The notes under the pieces: generated by a model
The model's input: the letters and a program-made list of their open reading frames with translations, nothing else
Told to the model about the DNA's origin: nothing
Database searches by the model: none
Position numbers and translations under genes: made by a program
NCBI GenBank assembly: GCA_902570525.1
Contig: CACFYN010000005.1
Span: 1-40,363, forward strand
Source: an uncultured Pelagibacteraceae bacterium
GTDB taxonomy: Bacteria; Pseudomonadota; Alphaproteobacteria; Pelagibacterales; Pelagibacteraceae
Length of the DNA stretch: 40,363 nt
Reading direction: 5' to 3'
In this document: one piece after another, positions 15,611 through 24,793 of the stretch
Numbering within the stretch: the first letter of the stretch is position 1
How the letters are laid out: every line of letters begins with the position of its first letter

Positions 15611-16557
15611 GTTTTTATAGTGTCTTCAGTTACAACAGTTTTGCTCATATTTGAGCTTTTATGTGTAACTAAAGTTTCTGTTACATATTTATTGTCTTTG
15701 ACATAAACTCCATTTACCAAATCACCATTAGTGATACCAGTTGCACAGAAAATACTGTCACCCTTTACAATTTCTTTTAAATCATACTTTTTGTTTAAAT
15801 CATTTATACCCATCTTTTTAGCTCTAGAAATATCTTTTTCATTTTTAAAAAGAAATCTGCCTTGAAATTTACAACCTAGTGCATCAATTGCAGACGCTGC
15901 AAGCACTCCCTCTGGACCACCGCCGATCCCTAAAAATATATCTACGCTATATTTTTCATCTGTAACTAATAAGGCTCCTGACACATCACCATCTGTTATT
16001 AACTTGATTTTAGTTTTCATATCTTTGAGTTTAGTAATAATTTCTTTGTGTCTAGGTCTATCTAGTAAACATACAGATACATCCTTAATATCTTTATTCA
16101 TTGAATCTGCAATATTTTGAATATTTTTTTCAAGAGAAAAATCCAAATCTGTTGCTTCAAAAGGAACTTTACCTGATACAGCAAGTTTATCCATATATGT
16201 TTCAGGCGCATTAAATAAATTTCCTTTTTCAGCAATTGATATAACAGATAAAGCACCAGGTAAATTTTTAGCAGCAAAATTTGTACCTTCAAGTGGATCG
16301 ACTGCAATATCTAATTCCAAATCTCCACCAGCTCCTAATTTTTCTCCAATATGAAGCATTGGTGCCTCATCAAGTTCTCCCTCACCTATTACAACAACAC
16401 CCTTAATTTTAAGTTTATTAATTTCGTTTCTCATAGAATCAGTTGCTGCTTTATCAACTAACTGTTTATCATTTTTACCTAAATATTTTAAACATGATAT
16501 AGCTGCACTTGAAGTAATTTTGACCATATCGTCAACAAGTTTTTTATCTAAAGACAC
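15607..16557 (-). CDS. glpX: Fructose-1,6-bisphosphatase class II
   Basis: Gluconeogenic phosphatase that hydrolyses fructose-1,6-bisphosphate to fructose-6-phosphate; some members also act on sedoheptulose bisphosphate. 316 residues, usual length. Metal- and substrate-binding blocks are all present: GVVVIGEGELDEAPML, DIAVDPLEGTNFAA, ITDGDVSGALL, and GIGGGPEGVLAASA. Shares one base with the upstream transporter gene (ATG overlapping the previous stop). No class I FBPase is in the window. Confidence 0.95.
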   Translation of the reverse strand: MSLDKKLVDDMVKITSSAAISCLKYLGKNDKQLVDKAATDSMRNEINKLKIKGVVVIGEGELDEAPMLHIGEKLGAGGDLELDIAVDPLEGTNFAAKNLPGALSVISIAEKGNLFNAPETYMDKLAVSGKVPFEATDLDFSLEKNIQNIADSMNKDIKDVSVCLLDRPRHKEIITKLKDMKTKIKLITDGDVSGALLVTDEKYSVDIFLGIGGGPEGVLAASAIDALGCKFQGRFLFKNEKDISRAKKMGINDLNKKYDLKEIVKGDSIFCATGITNGDLVNGVYVKDNKYVTETLVTHKSSNMSKTVVTEDTIKT

Positions 16558-17555
16558 TAGATATTTTCTTTCGATGTTTTTTCTAAATTTACTTTAAGTT
16601 TATTTTCAAATTCATTTAATCTTTTCCAAACTGAAATTAATTCGACAATAATTGGCCAACTTCTAACTAAGTACTGAAGTGATGTCTCTACTCTTCCAAA
16701 TGCTCTTATGATTTGCTGAACAAATCCGAGTGTAATTGCACCAGTTACAATAGTTGGAGCTAATGCTAAGTAAGGGACTATTACCATACCTTGAAGATAA
16801 CTCCATTTAACTGCATTAAAATATAAATAATGAAAATACATTTTATAATGTATTTTTCTTACACCTCCATAAAGATTATCTATTTTATCAAGCCTAGCAC
16901 TTTCTTTAAAATCCTCACCTAAAACTAGTTCTTTTCTATATGCTGCTTCTTCTTTCTGAATATCATATTCAATGCCAGGAAGTTTTATTCCTACAGCCGC
17001 AAGTATAAATGTGCCTCCTAGCGCAGAAATAATAGCAACCCAAACTAATGCATGATTCACTTCACCAATCCAGGGAAGTACGGTAATACTCTTTGAAAGT
17101 CCCCAAAGTATTGGTGTAAATGCAATTAGAGTCATTACACTTCTCAAAAGTTCTGCCCCTAGACCTTCCATTATTCTAGCAAATTTAAGAGTGTCTTCCT
17201 GGACTCTTTGTGAAGCTCCTTCTATTGAAGATGCAAAATCCCATTTATCATGGTAAAAATCAGCCATTGCTGTTCTCCATCTAAATGTCCAGTGACTAGT
17301 GAAATAATCACTAAAGATTACAACCAATATGTATACAGCTGCAATTTTTGCGAATGTAAAAAGATATGCGATAAATTCTTTTTCAGAAACAGCACCAGGT
17401 TCGGCAAGAGCTTTTTGCAAAGTATCATAAAACTCACCAAACCACTCATTAATTCTAACATCAAGTTGAACTTGATACCAAGTTGCTACGAGAATAAGTA
17501 CAGTTCCACCAATACTCCACATATGCCATCGTTTATCAGTAAAAAATTTAAACAT
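16557..17555 (-). CDS. SbmA/BacA-family membrane transporter, short form
   Basis: 332 residues with several membrane segments. The family start of the transport domain, RWHMWSIGGTVLILVATWYQVQLDV, is at residue 9. SHWTFRWRTAMADFYHDKW and the RVQEDTLKFARIMEGLG region follow. SbmA of E. coli is about 406 residues; here the first roughly 80 residues with the leading helices are missing, so this is a short version. SbmA/BacA proteins take up peptides and thiazole compounds or act in very-long-chain fatty-acid traffic; the role here is unknown. TAATG overlap with the upstream NDUFS4-like gene. Confidence 0.85.
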   Translation of the reverse strand: MFKFFTDKRWHMWSIGGTVLILVATWYQVQLDVRINEWFGEFYDTLQKALAEPGAVSEKEFIAYLFTFAKIAAVYILVVIFSDYFTSHWTFRWRTAMADFYHDKWDFASSIEGASQRVQEDTLKFARIMEGLGAELLRSVMTLIAFTPILWGLSKSITVLPWIGEVNHALVWVAIISALGGTFILAAVGIKLPGIEYDIQKEEAAYRKELVLGEDFKESARLDKIDNLYGGVRKIHYKMYFHYLYFNAVKWSYLQGMVIVPYLALAPTIVTGAITLGFVQQIIRAFGRVETSLQYLVRSWPIIVELISVWKRLNEFENKLKVNLEKTSKENI

Positions 17556-17836
17556 TATTTTGTAAAATTATCTGCGTAAGATTTTTTAATTATTTTTCTT
17601 ATTTTTGGCTCAACTACTTCGTAATTAATTTTATTTTTTTTTGCGTATTTAATTGCATTTTCTACTGTTGAAAATTCTAAGTTTACTTCACTATCTGTAT
17701 TAGTAGAACTTTCCCATCCCATTAAAGGATTTATACCAGGTTTTTTGTCTTTAAATTTCAATATCCATTTTTTAGTTTTTGCCCTTCCCGATTGCATGGA
17801 TGTTTTTGTTGGTTTATATATCAAAGCTTTTTTCAT
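17555..17836 (-). CDS. NADH-ubiquinone oxidoreductase NDUFS4-type (18 kDa) subunit
   Basis: 93 residues, the alphaproteobacterial and mitochondrial accessory subunit of respiratory complex I. Motifs include IYKPTKTSMQSGRAKTKKW, NPLMGWESSTNT and a C-terminal VENAIKYAKKNKINYEV, matching the ETC complex I subunit family. Its presence supports an alphaproteobacterium. The ATG begins 5 nt after the CCA of tRNA-Pro with no Shine-Dalgarno, and it shares a base with the next gene. Confidence 0.92.
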   Translation of the reverse strand: MKKALIYKPTKTSMQSGRAKTKKWILKFKDKKPGINPLMGWESSTNTDSEVNLEFSTVENAIKYAKKNKINYEVVEPKIRKIIKKSYADNFTK

Positions 17837-17841
17837 AAAAA

Positions 17842-17918
<77 letters not shown>

Positions 17919-17927
17919 ATTGTGATA

Positions 17928-17955
17928 CTAATACAGTAGATAAGGTTAATTTCAA
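17928..17955 (-). promoter_or_regulatory. tRNA-Pro promoter
   Basis: Minus strand -35 TTGAAA (17955-17950), 16-nt spacer, -10 TATTAG (17933-17928), about 10 nt before the tRNA 5' end. Confidence 0.45.
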
Positions 17956-18012
17956 AGTATAAATAGATCAAAAATAAAAGAAATTTGATAAGAATCTGGT
18001 ATAAAAGATATA

Positions 18013-18465
18013 ATGATAATTACATGCCCTTGTGACAAAAAAAAATTTAATGTTGATGCTTCATTAATTCCTCCAGAAGGAAGATTGTTAAAGTGTGGTT
18101 CATGTGGTCGTAAATGGCATTACAAATTAGAAAATTTAGATAGAGATGACAAAGATAAAAAAAAGGAAGTTAAAATTAAGAAAATTAATCAACTAGAAAA
18201 TATACCTAATGAAGTTGATAAAATAATTACAGATGCAGAAAATGTAAAATCCGAAGATACTGTTGCAATTTATAAAAATGCTTCAAATTACAATTTAATA
18301 AATCTTTTCTTTTTATTTATTATAAGCTTGATAGCCCTTATAATAGTGCTGGACACCTTTAAATTTCAAATTAACAATATACTTCCTGGCTTTGAATTTT
18401 TAATGTTAAACTTTTATGAAAGTCTTAAGGATATATATTTATTCTTTAAAGATTTAATTAGATAA
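18013..18465 (+). CDS. MJ0042-type zinc-ribbon membrane protein
   Basis: 150 residues. The N-terminal zinc ribbon has four cysteines in two pairs: TCPCDKKKF and LKCGSCGRKWHYKL. A charged linker (about 45-90) is followed by one membrane helix (LINLFFLFIISLIALIIVL) and a short cytoplasmic or periplasmic end. Such proteins are widespread in alphaproteobacteria, with no assigned enzymatic role. The start agrees with the standard MIIxCP opening. A TATAAT at 18009-18014 overlaps the ATG, with TTGATA 18 nt upstream; it may be chance or a promoter inside the gene start. Confidence 0.85.
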   Translation: MIITCPCDKKKFNVDASLIPPEGRLLKCGSCGRKWHYKLENLDRDDKDKKKEVKIKKINQLENIPNEVDKIITDAENVKSEDTVAIYKNASNYNLINLFFLFIISLIALIIVLDTFKFQINNILPGFEFLMLNFYESLKDIYLFFKDLIR

Positions 18466-18466
18466 A

Positions 18467-19639
18467 ATGATAAATTATATTTCAAAACCTTTTAAATGGT
18501 TTTTTAAGTTAGAAGCTGCTAGTGGTCTTATATTGCTTATAAGTGCAATTTTAGCATTAATTATTAGCAATTCAGCATATTCATCTTATTATTTTGAATA
18601 TCTTGAAAAATATATATTTATTGGTTTTAACGAAATTGGATTAAAACTAAGCGTGCTTCATTGGATTAATGATGCACTTATGGCTATTTTTTTCTTTTTT
18701 GTAACATTAGAAATTAAAAGAGAATTTTTACAGGGTGAACTATCTAATATTAAACAAGCATTACTCCCAATAATAGCAGCAGTTGGAGGAATGGTAGTTC
18801 CTGCACTTGTATATGTTTTAATTAATTATGGTGACCCAGAAACACTAAATGGTTGGGCAATCCCATCCGCAACAGACATTGCATTTTCCCTTGGTGTTCT
18901 ATCATTACTTGGAAAAAGAGTACCACTATCACTAAAAGTATTCTTAACAGCGTTAGCAATAATTGATGATTTAGGTGCTATTTTAATTATAGCGATATTT
19001 TATTCTGGTGATCTTAATTTAAAATATCTTTCTCTAATGTTTTTAGCATTTATTATTTTGTTAATTATAAACAAATTTAACATTAAGAAATTTCTACCAT
19101 ATTTAATTATAGGATTATTCTTGTGGGATTTTACCCACAATTCAGGAATACATGCAACAATTGCTGGTGTACTTCTTGCAATGACTATACCTCATAGAGA
19201 AAAAGAAAAAGATTTCTCTTTATTAATCAAAGTTGAACATGCGATAAGCCCATATGTTGCATTTGGAATAATGCCTTTGTTTGCATTTGCAAATGCTGGT
19301 GTTTCATTAGAAGGATTATCTCTGGGGTCACTACTTGATAAAGTTCCACTAGGAATAGTACTTGGATTATTTGTAGGTAAGCAGTTAGGTGTTTTTGTTT
19401 TTTCATACATATCAATAAAATTAAAAATTGCTCAAATGCCAAGTAATACAAGTTGGTATAATTTTTATGGAGTTGGAATACTTACAGGTATTGGTTTTAC
19501 AATGAGCTTATTTGTAGGAAATCTAGCGTTTGTAGAAAATATGCAATATATGGATGGTGTAAAAATTGGAGTTCTAACTGGGTCATTATTATCCACTCTA
19601 GCAGGATATTTTTTAATATTACTTACTCCAAATAGGTAA
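18467..19639 (+). CDS. nhaA: Na+/H+ antiporter NhaA
   Basis: Electrogenic antiporter of the inner membrane that exports sodium in exchange for protons. 390 residues, family length, about 12 helices. The ion-binding aspartates are D167 and D168 in TALAIIDDLGAILI, and D137 in PSATDIAFSLGVL corresponds to the assembly-site aspartate. The pH-sensor region EIKREFLQGEL is at about residue 82. Begins one base after the zinc-ribbon gene, so they are likely co-transcribed. Confidence 0.96.
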   Translation: MINYISKPFKWFFKLEAASGLILLISAILALIISNSAYSSYYFEYLEKYIFIGFNEIGLKLSVLHWINDALMAIFFFFVTLEIKREFLQGELSNIKQALLPIIAAVGGMVVPALVYVLINYGDPETLNGWAIPSATDIAFSLGVLSLLGKRVPLSLKVFLTALAIIDDLGAILIIAIFYSGDLNLKYLSLMFLAFIILLIINKFNIKKFLPYLIIGLFLWDFTHNSGIHATIAGVLLAMTIPHREKEKDFSLLIKVEHAISPYVAFGIMPLFAFANAGVSLEGLSLGSLLDKVPLGIVLGLFVGKQLGVFVFSYISIKLKIAQMPSNTSWYNFYGVGILTGIGFTMSLFVGNLAFVENMQYMDGVKIGVLTGSLLSTLAGYFLILLTPNR

Positions 19640-19648
19640 TTTAAAAAT

Positions 19649-20200
19649 ATGAAAAAAAAAATATTTATTATATTAGTAATTATAATGTTTAACTTCAATT
19701 CTACATCAAATGCAAAATATAAAAAATTATTTTTTGACCTTAGTATTAAAAGCAATAATGGAGATATCTTAAATCTTAAAGAATATAAAAATAATGTTGT
19801 ACTAATAGTAAATACAGCTAGTTATTGTGGTTTTACAAATCAATATGCAGACATGCAAAAACTTTGGGATAAATATAAAGATAAGGGATTATTAGTGATT
19901 GGTGTGCCCTCAAACTCCTTTAATCAAGAAAAAAACGATGACTCAGAAGTTAAAAAGTTTTGTGAAGTAAATTTTAATATTAATTTTCCACTGACTTCTA
20001 TCACTAGTGTTAAAGGAGACGATGCACATGAAATTTATAAATGGGCAAGAGAAAATCATGGCAAATCAGCAATTCCAAAATGGAATTTTCATAAAATTCT
20101 AATAAATAAAAATGGTAAGGTAGCAGAGACATACTCTTCATTCACAAATCCTATGTCCAAAAAAGTAATATCTAAAATTGAAACTTTGCTAGAAAACTAA
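19649..20200 (+). CDS. Glutathione peroxidase family protein, exported
   Basis: 183 residues. Residues 1-23 form a signal peptide (MKKKIFIILVIIMFNFNS ... SNA), so the enzyme acts in the periplasm. The peroxidatic residue is cysteine, not selenocysteine, in NTASYCGFTNQYADMQ; the partner Gln is in NSFNQEKND, and Trp/Asn are in PKWNFHKILI. Cysteine forms of this family often use thioredoxin rather than glutathione. It follows nhaA after 9 bp and overlaps the convergent hydrolase by 12 bp. Confidence 0.92.
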   Translation: MKKKIFIILVIIMFNFNSTSNAKYKKLFFDLSIKSNNGDILNLKEYKNNVVLIVNTASYCGFTNQYADMQKLWDKYKDKGLLVIGVPSNSFNQEKNDDSEVKKFCEVNFNINFPLTSITSVKGDDAHEIYKWARENHGKSAIPKWNFHKILINKNGKVAETYSSFTNPMSKKVISKIETLLEN

Positions 20201-20959
20201 GCTTAATCCATCATGAGCTGGAATTATATTTTTTTTAAGTTTGTTATTTAATTCATCGTAGTCTAAATCTGAGTGTAAATTTGTCAAAACTGCTTTTTTA
20301 GGAGAAAAAAGTTCTATTAATTTTAAAGATTTATTTAAATTTAAATGTGAGGGATGATTTCTATACCACAAGCAGTCAATTATCAAAAATTTTAAATTTT
20401 TAAAATGCTTATAATCTTTTTTATGTATTTTACTTACATCGCTAATGTAAGCTAACTTATCATTAAATATATAACATATGCTTTTAACATTACCGTGTTC
20501 GACACTTATACATTTTACACTAATTTTCTCATTTTTTTTTTTAAAATATAAATTTTTTTTAATAGGATTCATTTTTAGTGTTGCGGGATATTCATATGAA
20601 TTCGTATCAAAGCAATAGGAAAAATTTTTGTAAAGATATTTCCTAGTATTTAAATCTGCATAAATATCCAGAGTTTTTCTATTTTTTATAAAAAAAACTC
20701 TAAGATCATTTATGCCATGCGTTTGATCAGCATGCATATGTGAATATAAAACTTTATCGATACTTGTAATTTTATTACTTAATAATTGCATACGTAAGTC
20801 AGGAGAAGTATCAATTAAAATATTAGCATTATTACTTTGTAGCAATGCAGAGCATCTTGTTCTGTAATTTTTTTTGTTTTTGGGGTTACATTTACCAAAA
20901 AAACCATCTGCTCTTGGTACACCCATCGAACTACCACATCCTAGGATTGTAAATTTCAT
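20189..20959 (-). CDS. Metallo-beta-lactamase-fold hydrolase, PhnP-like
   Basis: I choose the ATG at 20959 (256 residues, MKFTILGCGSSMGVPR); a longer frame to 21007 would overlap tatD by nearly 50 bp. The metal site is SHMHADQTHGINDLR, where the last position of HxHxDH is Gln, a variant I associate with the alphaproteobacterial branch. A further histidine is in SVEHGNVKS, and LHSDLDY ends the fold. Members act as phosphodiesterases, for example PhnP in phosphonate degradation, but no phn genes are nearby. Last gene of a nine-gene overlapping run; 1 nt after the tatD stop. Confidence 0.85.
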   Translation of the reverse strand: MKFTILGCGSSMGVPRADGFFGKCNPKNKKNYRTRCSALLQSNNANILIDTSPDLRMQLLSNKITSIDKVLYSHMHADQTHGINDLRVFFIKNRKTLDIYADLNTRKYLYKNFSYCFDTNSYEYPATLKMNPIKKNLYFKKKNEKISVKCISVEHGNVKSICYIFNDKLAYISDVSKIHKKDYKHFKNLKFLIIDCLWYRNHPSHLNLNKSLKLIELFSPKKAVLTNLHSDLDYDELNNKLKKNIIPAHDGLSLVF

Positions 20960-20960
20960 T

Positions 20961-21725
20961 TTATGACTTAAAAAATAAATTGTTAAAGTTTTTACTAGTA
21001 AAATCAATTAGGGTTTTACTTGGCACGTTTTTTATAAATGCTAATTTATCTGCAGTATATTTAATAAATGAGGGTTCATTTTTTTTCCCTCTCATAGGTT
21101 CAGGTGCTAAAAAAGGACTATCGGTTTCTATCATCAATTTATCTAAAGGAATAGTTTTAAATGTATCCTGAAGTTTATTAGAATTTTTAAATGTAATAAT
21201 TCCACTTGCAGAGAAAAATGCATTAAGTTCTAGTAATTTTTTTGCAAATGAGGTGCTCCCTGTGAAACAGTGCATCAAAATTTTAAGATCTTGATGATAA
21301 TTATTTTTTAAAATGTTAAAGGTTTCTTTTTCTGCACTTCTTGAATGTACAATTAAGGGTAATTTTAATTCGATAGCAGCTTCGATATGAGTTTCAAAAC
21401 TTTTAATTTGAGCCTCTTTTTTACTATTATTATAGAAAAAATCTAAACCAGTTTCACCAATACCAATAATTTTTTTATTTTGTTTTACGGATGAAATTAT
21501 TTCAAATTTATTTATTTTATTTTTATCAACTTCATGAGGGTGGATACCAAAAGTACCATAAATAATTTTATCTGAATCGATAATTTTCAATACATTCTTA
21601 TAACTTTCTTTTGTTGTACAGATTGTAAGTAACTTTTCTATTCCTTCACTTTTAGATCTTTTAATTATTTCTTCTAAATTTGAAGAAATAGGCTCATAAT
21701 CTAAATGACAATGTGAGTCTATCAT
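20961..21725 (-). CDS. tatD: TatD-family metal-dependent hydrolase (DNase)
   Basis: 254 residues, TIM-barrel metallohydrolase. Ligands and motifs: MIDSHCHLDYEP, GIGETGLDFFYNN, LPLIVHSRSAEKETF, KILMHCFTGS and METDSPFLAPEPMRGKKNEP. The family shows 3'-5' exonuclease and D-tyrosyl or AP-repair-linked activity; YcfH-like members stand next to metG-holB-tmk, exactly as here. Shares one base with metG. Confidence 0.93.
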   Translation of the reverse strand: MIDSHCHLDYEPISSNLEEIIKRSKSEGIEKLLTICTTKESYKNVLKIIDSDKIIYGTFGIHPHEVDKNKINKFEIISSVKQNKKIIGIGETGLDFFYNNSKKEAQIKSFETHIEAAIELKLPLIVHSRSAEKETFNILKNNYHQDLKILMHCFTGSTSFAKKLLELNAFFSASGIITFKNSNKLQDTFKTIPLDKLMIETDSPFLAPEPMRGKKNEPSFIKYTADKLAFIKNVPSKTLIDFTSKNFNNLFFKS

Positions 21726-23254
21726 TATGTAATTTTATTAAATAAAATTTGTATTTTATTAATTTTATCTCCTTTATTTAGAAAATTATTATCTAAAATT
21801 GTTTCAAAGTCTATATCTTTTTCAGATATGTTAAAAATATGAAGAGCCTTTAACGAAGACTCGGGAATTATTGGATAGAGTAGAATTGAAATTTTTCTTA
21901 TAATTTCAAGTGCAACATATACGATCGTATTTAATCTTTTTATATCTGTCTTTTTTTTCCAGGGTTCTTGATCATTGAAATATTTATTAGCTTTAAATAA
22001 TTGATCAACTATAAAATTTAAATAAAAATTTATATTTTGTTTATCAATTTGATTTTTTAAGTTTTCGAAATTAATTTTAAAGATATTTAAAATTTCTACA
22101 TCATCATTATTAAATTTATCTACGTCTGGGACTTTTAAACCAATGTTTTTTTCACAAAAAGAAATTACTCTTTGACATAAATTTCCGTAATTATTTGCTA
22201 AATCACTATTTATGCAATTTTCTAATTTTTCATTTGATATATTACCATCATTTCCAAATGAAACCTCTTTAAGTAAATAATATCTCAATGGATCAAGACC
22301 ATATTTATCGATGATTTCAATTGGATCAAGAATATTGCCTTTTGACTTTGACATTTTTTCATCACCTGAAAGTATCCATCCGTGACCATAGACTCTTTTA
22401 GGCGGTTCTATATCAGCAGCTAGCAGAAAAGCAGGCCAGTATATTGCATGAAATCTTAAAATATCTTTTCCTATAATGTGAACTGAGGCTGGCCAAAATT
22501 TTTTGTATAAATTATCATTAACATTAGGATAATTAAGGGCGCTTAAATAATTGGTTAATGCATCAAGCCATACATAAATAACATGATCGTCGTTATTTGG
22601 GACTTTGATTCCCCACGAAAAGGATTTTCTACTTATAGATAAATCTTTAAGACCACTTTTTACAAAACTTATTACTTCATTTTTTCTTGTCTCCGGCAGG
22701 ATAAATTCAGGATTATCTTCATAAAATTTTAGTAATGAACTTTGCCATTTGGATAATTTGAAAAAGTAAGACTCTTCTTCAAGCCATTCAACTTTTGATC
22801 CAGAGATTTTACATATTTTTGAACCATTAACCTCCTCTATCTCATCATCAGCATAAAAAGCTTCATCTGATACTGAATACCAACCAGAATATTTAGATAA
22901 ATAAATCTCTTTTTTATTTTCTAAAATATTCCAAAGATTTTCTACTGATTTCTTATGTCTGCCTTCGGTTGTTCTTATAAAATCATTGTTTGAAAGATTT
23001 AATGTTTTGCAAAGGTCTTTAAAAGTTTTACTAATTTCGTCGCAAAATTTAATAGGATCTTTCCCATTACTTTCGGCTGCTCTTTGAATCTTTTGACCAT
23101 GTTCATCTGTTCCAGTTAGGAAAAAAACATCATAACCTTGTATTTTTTTTAATCTGGCAAAAAAATCAGATACTATGCTTGAATAAGCATGGCCCATATG
23201 TGGTTTTGCAGATGGATAATATATTGGTGTGGTAATATAAAAATTTTTATCCAT
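21725..23254 (-). CDS. metG: Methionyl-tRNA synthetase
   Basis: Class I aminoacyl-tRNA synthetase, 509 residues. HIGH-type motif as HMGHAYSSI near residue 19, FFLTGTDEHGQKIQRAAE, the anticodon-side WLDALTNYLSALNYP, and KMSKS in GDEKMSKSKGNILDP. The zinc knuckle lacks the four-cysteine pattern of the E. coli enzyme, and there is no C-terminal dimerisation domain, matching the short alphaproteobacterial form. Overlaps holB by 8 bp. Confidence 0.96.
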   Translation of the reverse strand: MDKNFYITTPIYYPSAKPHMGHAYSSIVSDFFARLKKIQGYDVFFLTGTDEHGQKIQRAAESNGKDPIKFCDEISKTFKDLCKTLNLSNNDFIRTTEGRHKKSVENLWNILENKKEIYLSKYSGWYSVSDEAFYADDEIEEVNGSKICKISGSKVEWLEEESYFFKLSKWQSSLLKFYEDNPEFILPETRKNEVISFVKSGLKDLSISRKSFSWGIKVPNNDDHVIYVWLDALTNYLSALNYPNVNDNLYKKFWPASVHIIGKDILRFHAIYWPAFLLAADIEPPKRVYGHGWILSGDEKMSKSKGNILDPIEIIDKYGLDPLRYYLLKEVSFGNDGNISNEKLENCINSDLANNYGNLCQRVISFCEKNIGLKVPDVDKFNNDDVEILNIFKINFENLKNQIDKQNINFYLNFIVDQLFKANKYFNDQEPWKKKTDIKRLNTIVYVALEIIRKISILLYPIIPESSLKALHIFNISEKDIDFETILDNNFLNKGDKINKIQILFNKIT

Positions 23255-24173
23255 TAAGAACTCTATTTTTAAATTCTAAAAAAATATTATCAAAATCTAA
23301 ATTATATTTACTAGCGTTATTCAATTTTTGATAAAAATAACTTTGTTGATCAAATAATTTATGTGAAAAGTTTTTCAATAACGTATTATAAAAAAAAATT
23401 TGCATAAACCTAATAATTAAATTTAAATCTTTTGCATATTTTTTATTACTTGAACCAAGAATAATCTCTAAAAAATCCCTTAGATTAATGTCATGTAAAT
23501 TTAAATTGTTTTCTTCAGAAAATTTTGTAATTGTACATAAATCTCCTACTGTTATATAAGGATTTATAAATTCTTCATTAAAGACCTGATTAAAATTTTT
23601 GTTACTTATTTTTTCAAAAATTTTTATATTATCATCACTCTTAATATTTTTATTAAATACTATACATCTAGATTTAATAGTACTTAGAATTTTTTTTGCT
23701 GAATTATGAATAAGTATAAATATTAGTTTTTCATTTGGTTCCTCTAAAACTTTTAGTAATGCGTTTGCTGAATTGATATTTAGATATTCGATATTATCAA
23801 TTAAAATTATTTTATTTTTATTATTAAATGAAGATTTATTAGAAAATTCCAACATGTTTCTTATCTGAGATATATCTATTATTTTCTTATTTTCTATTAT
23901 ATCGATCAGAAGAAAATTTGGGTGAGTTTTTTTTTTTACTAAATTGTAAGATCTATTATTTTTATTAATTTCGAAGTTCCTTAAATTGTATTTATTCTCT
24001 TCATCCTTAGAAAAAAGATAATTTACAAAATGATAAGCAAAGGTTGACTTACCTATACCTTTTTTTCCTGATATAATGAATTTATTTGGAAGCCTTGAAT
24101 CATTTTGTAGTCTAATAAGTAAACTAAATAAATCACTATATTCATATAATTTAGTTTGTGCACTTGGTTCCAT
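23247..24173 (-). CDS. holB: DNA polymerase III subunit delta'
   Basis: 308 residues; clamp-loader subunit that helps load the beta sliding clamp. AAA+ core: P-loop SGKKGIGKSTFAYHF near residue 37, IILIDNIEYLNINSANALLKVLEEP, and the SRC motif in LSTIKSRCIVF. The zinc-module cysteines are not seen. Weakly conserved C-terminal half, typical for the subunit. Shares one base with tmk and overlaps metG by 8 bp. Confidence 0.9.
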   Translation of the reverse strand: MEPSAQTKLYEYSDLFSLLIRLQNDSRLPNKFIISGKKGIGKSTFAYHFVNYLFSKDEENKYNLRNFEINKNNRSYNLVKKKTHPNFLLIDIIENKKIIDISQIRNMLEFSNKSSFNNKNKIILIDNIEYLNINSANALLKVLEEPNEKLIFILIHNSAKKILSTIKSRCIVFNKNIKSDDNIKIFEKISNKNFNQVFNEEFINPYITVGDLCTITKFSEENNLNLHDINLRDFLEIILGSSNKKYAKDLNLIIRFMQIFFYNTLLKNFSHKLFDQQSYFYQKLNNASKYNLDFDNIFLEFKNRVLNG

Positions 24174-24793
24174 TATTTAATTTTAGTTAAAAATTTAATT
24201 TTATTTAATATGATTTTTTCATTTTCTTTAATGGCGTTATTTGAATTTATAATTAAATATTTTTTATTATTTTTTGAAACTTTTACGAAACCATTTTGCA
24301 CTCTATTATAAAAATTAATATCAAATTTATCGTATTTATTTAAATTTTTTCTTTTAAGAAGTCTTTTTTTAAGATTTCTCATACTTACAATATTTAAAAA
24401 AGTAAAACTCACGTGTATTTTTTTTAAAAAATAATTATTAATTAAATCTATAATTTTCTTGTTTAGGCCCATACCATAATATTGATAGGCTATCGTTGAA
24501 TCTGTAAATCTATCGATTAAAATAATTTTTCTTTTATAATTTTTTTTTATAATTTTTTCAATGTTTTCATTTCTTGCTGCAAAATAAAGCAACAAGTCTG
24601 AAAATTTATCTAAGTCTGATTTATTGTTAAGAATTAATCGCCTAATTTTTTCGGAATTATTGCTGCCACCAGGTTCTCTAATATTTATAAATTTCGCTTT
24701 TTTTTTTTTTAAATAATTTGCTATTTGTTTAATATGATGAGACTTTCCTGAACCTTCGACTCCTTCAAAGACTATAATGGGTTTATTATACAT
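24173..24793 (-). CDS. tmk: Thymidylate kinase
   Basis: 206 residues; phosphorylates dTMP to dTDP. P-loop FEGVEGSGKSHH at about residue 9, then NIREPGGSNNSEKIRRLIL, the DRx motif in LIDRFTDSTIAYQYYGMGL, and a LID region rich in Lys/Arg around residue 145. Overlaps the D,D-carboxypeptidase gene by 8 bp and holB by 1 bp, in the standard tmk-holB order. Confidence 0.94.
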   Translation of the reverse strand: MYNKPIIVFEGVEGSGKSHHIKQIANYLKKKKAKFINIREPGGSNNSEKIRRLILNNKSDLDKFSDLLLYFAARNENIEKIIKKNYKRKIILIDRFTDSTIAYQYYGMGLNKKIIDLINNYFLKKIHVSFTFLNIVSMRNLKKRLLKRKNLNKYDKFDINFYNRVQNGFVKVSKNNKKYLIINSNNAIKENEKIILNKIKFLTKIK

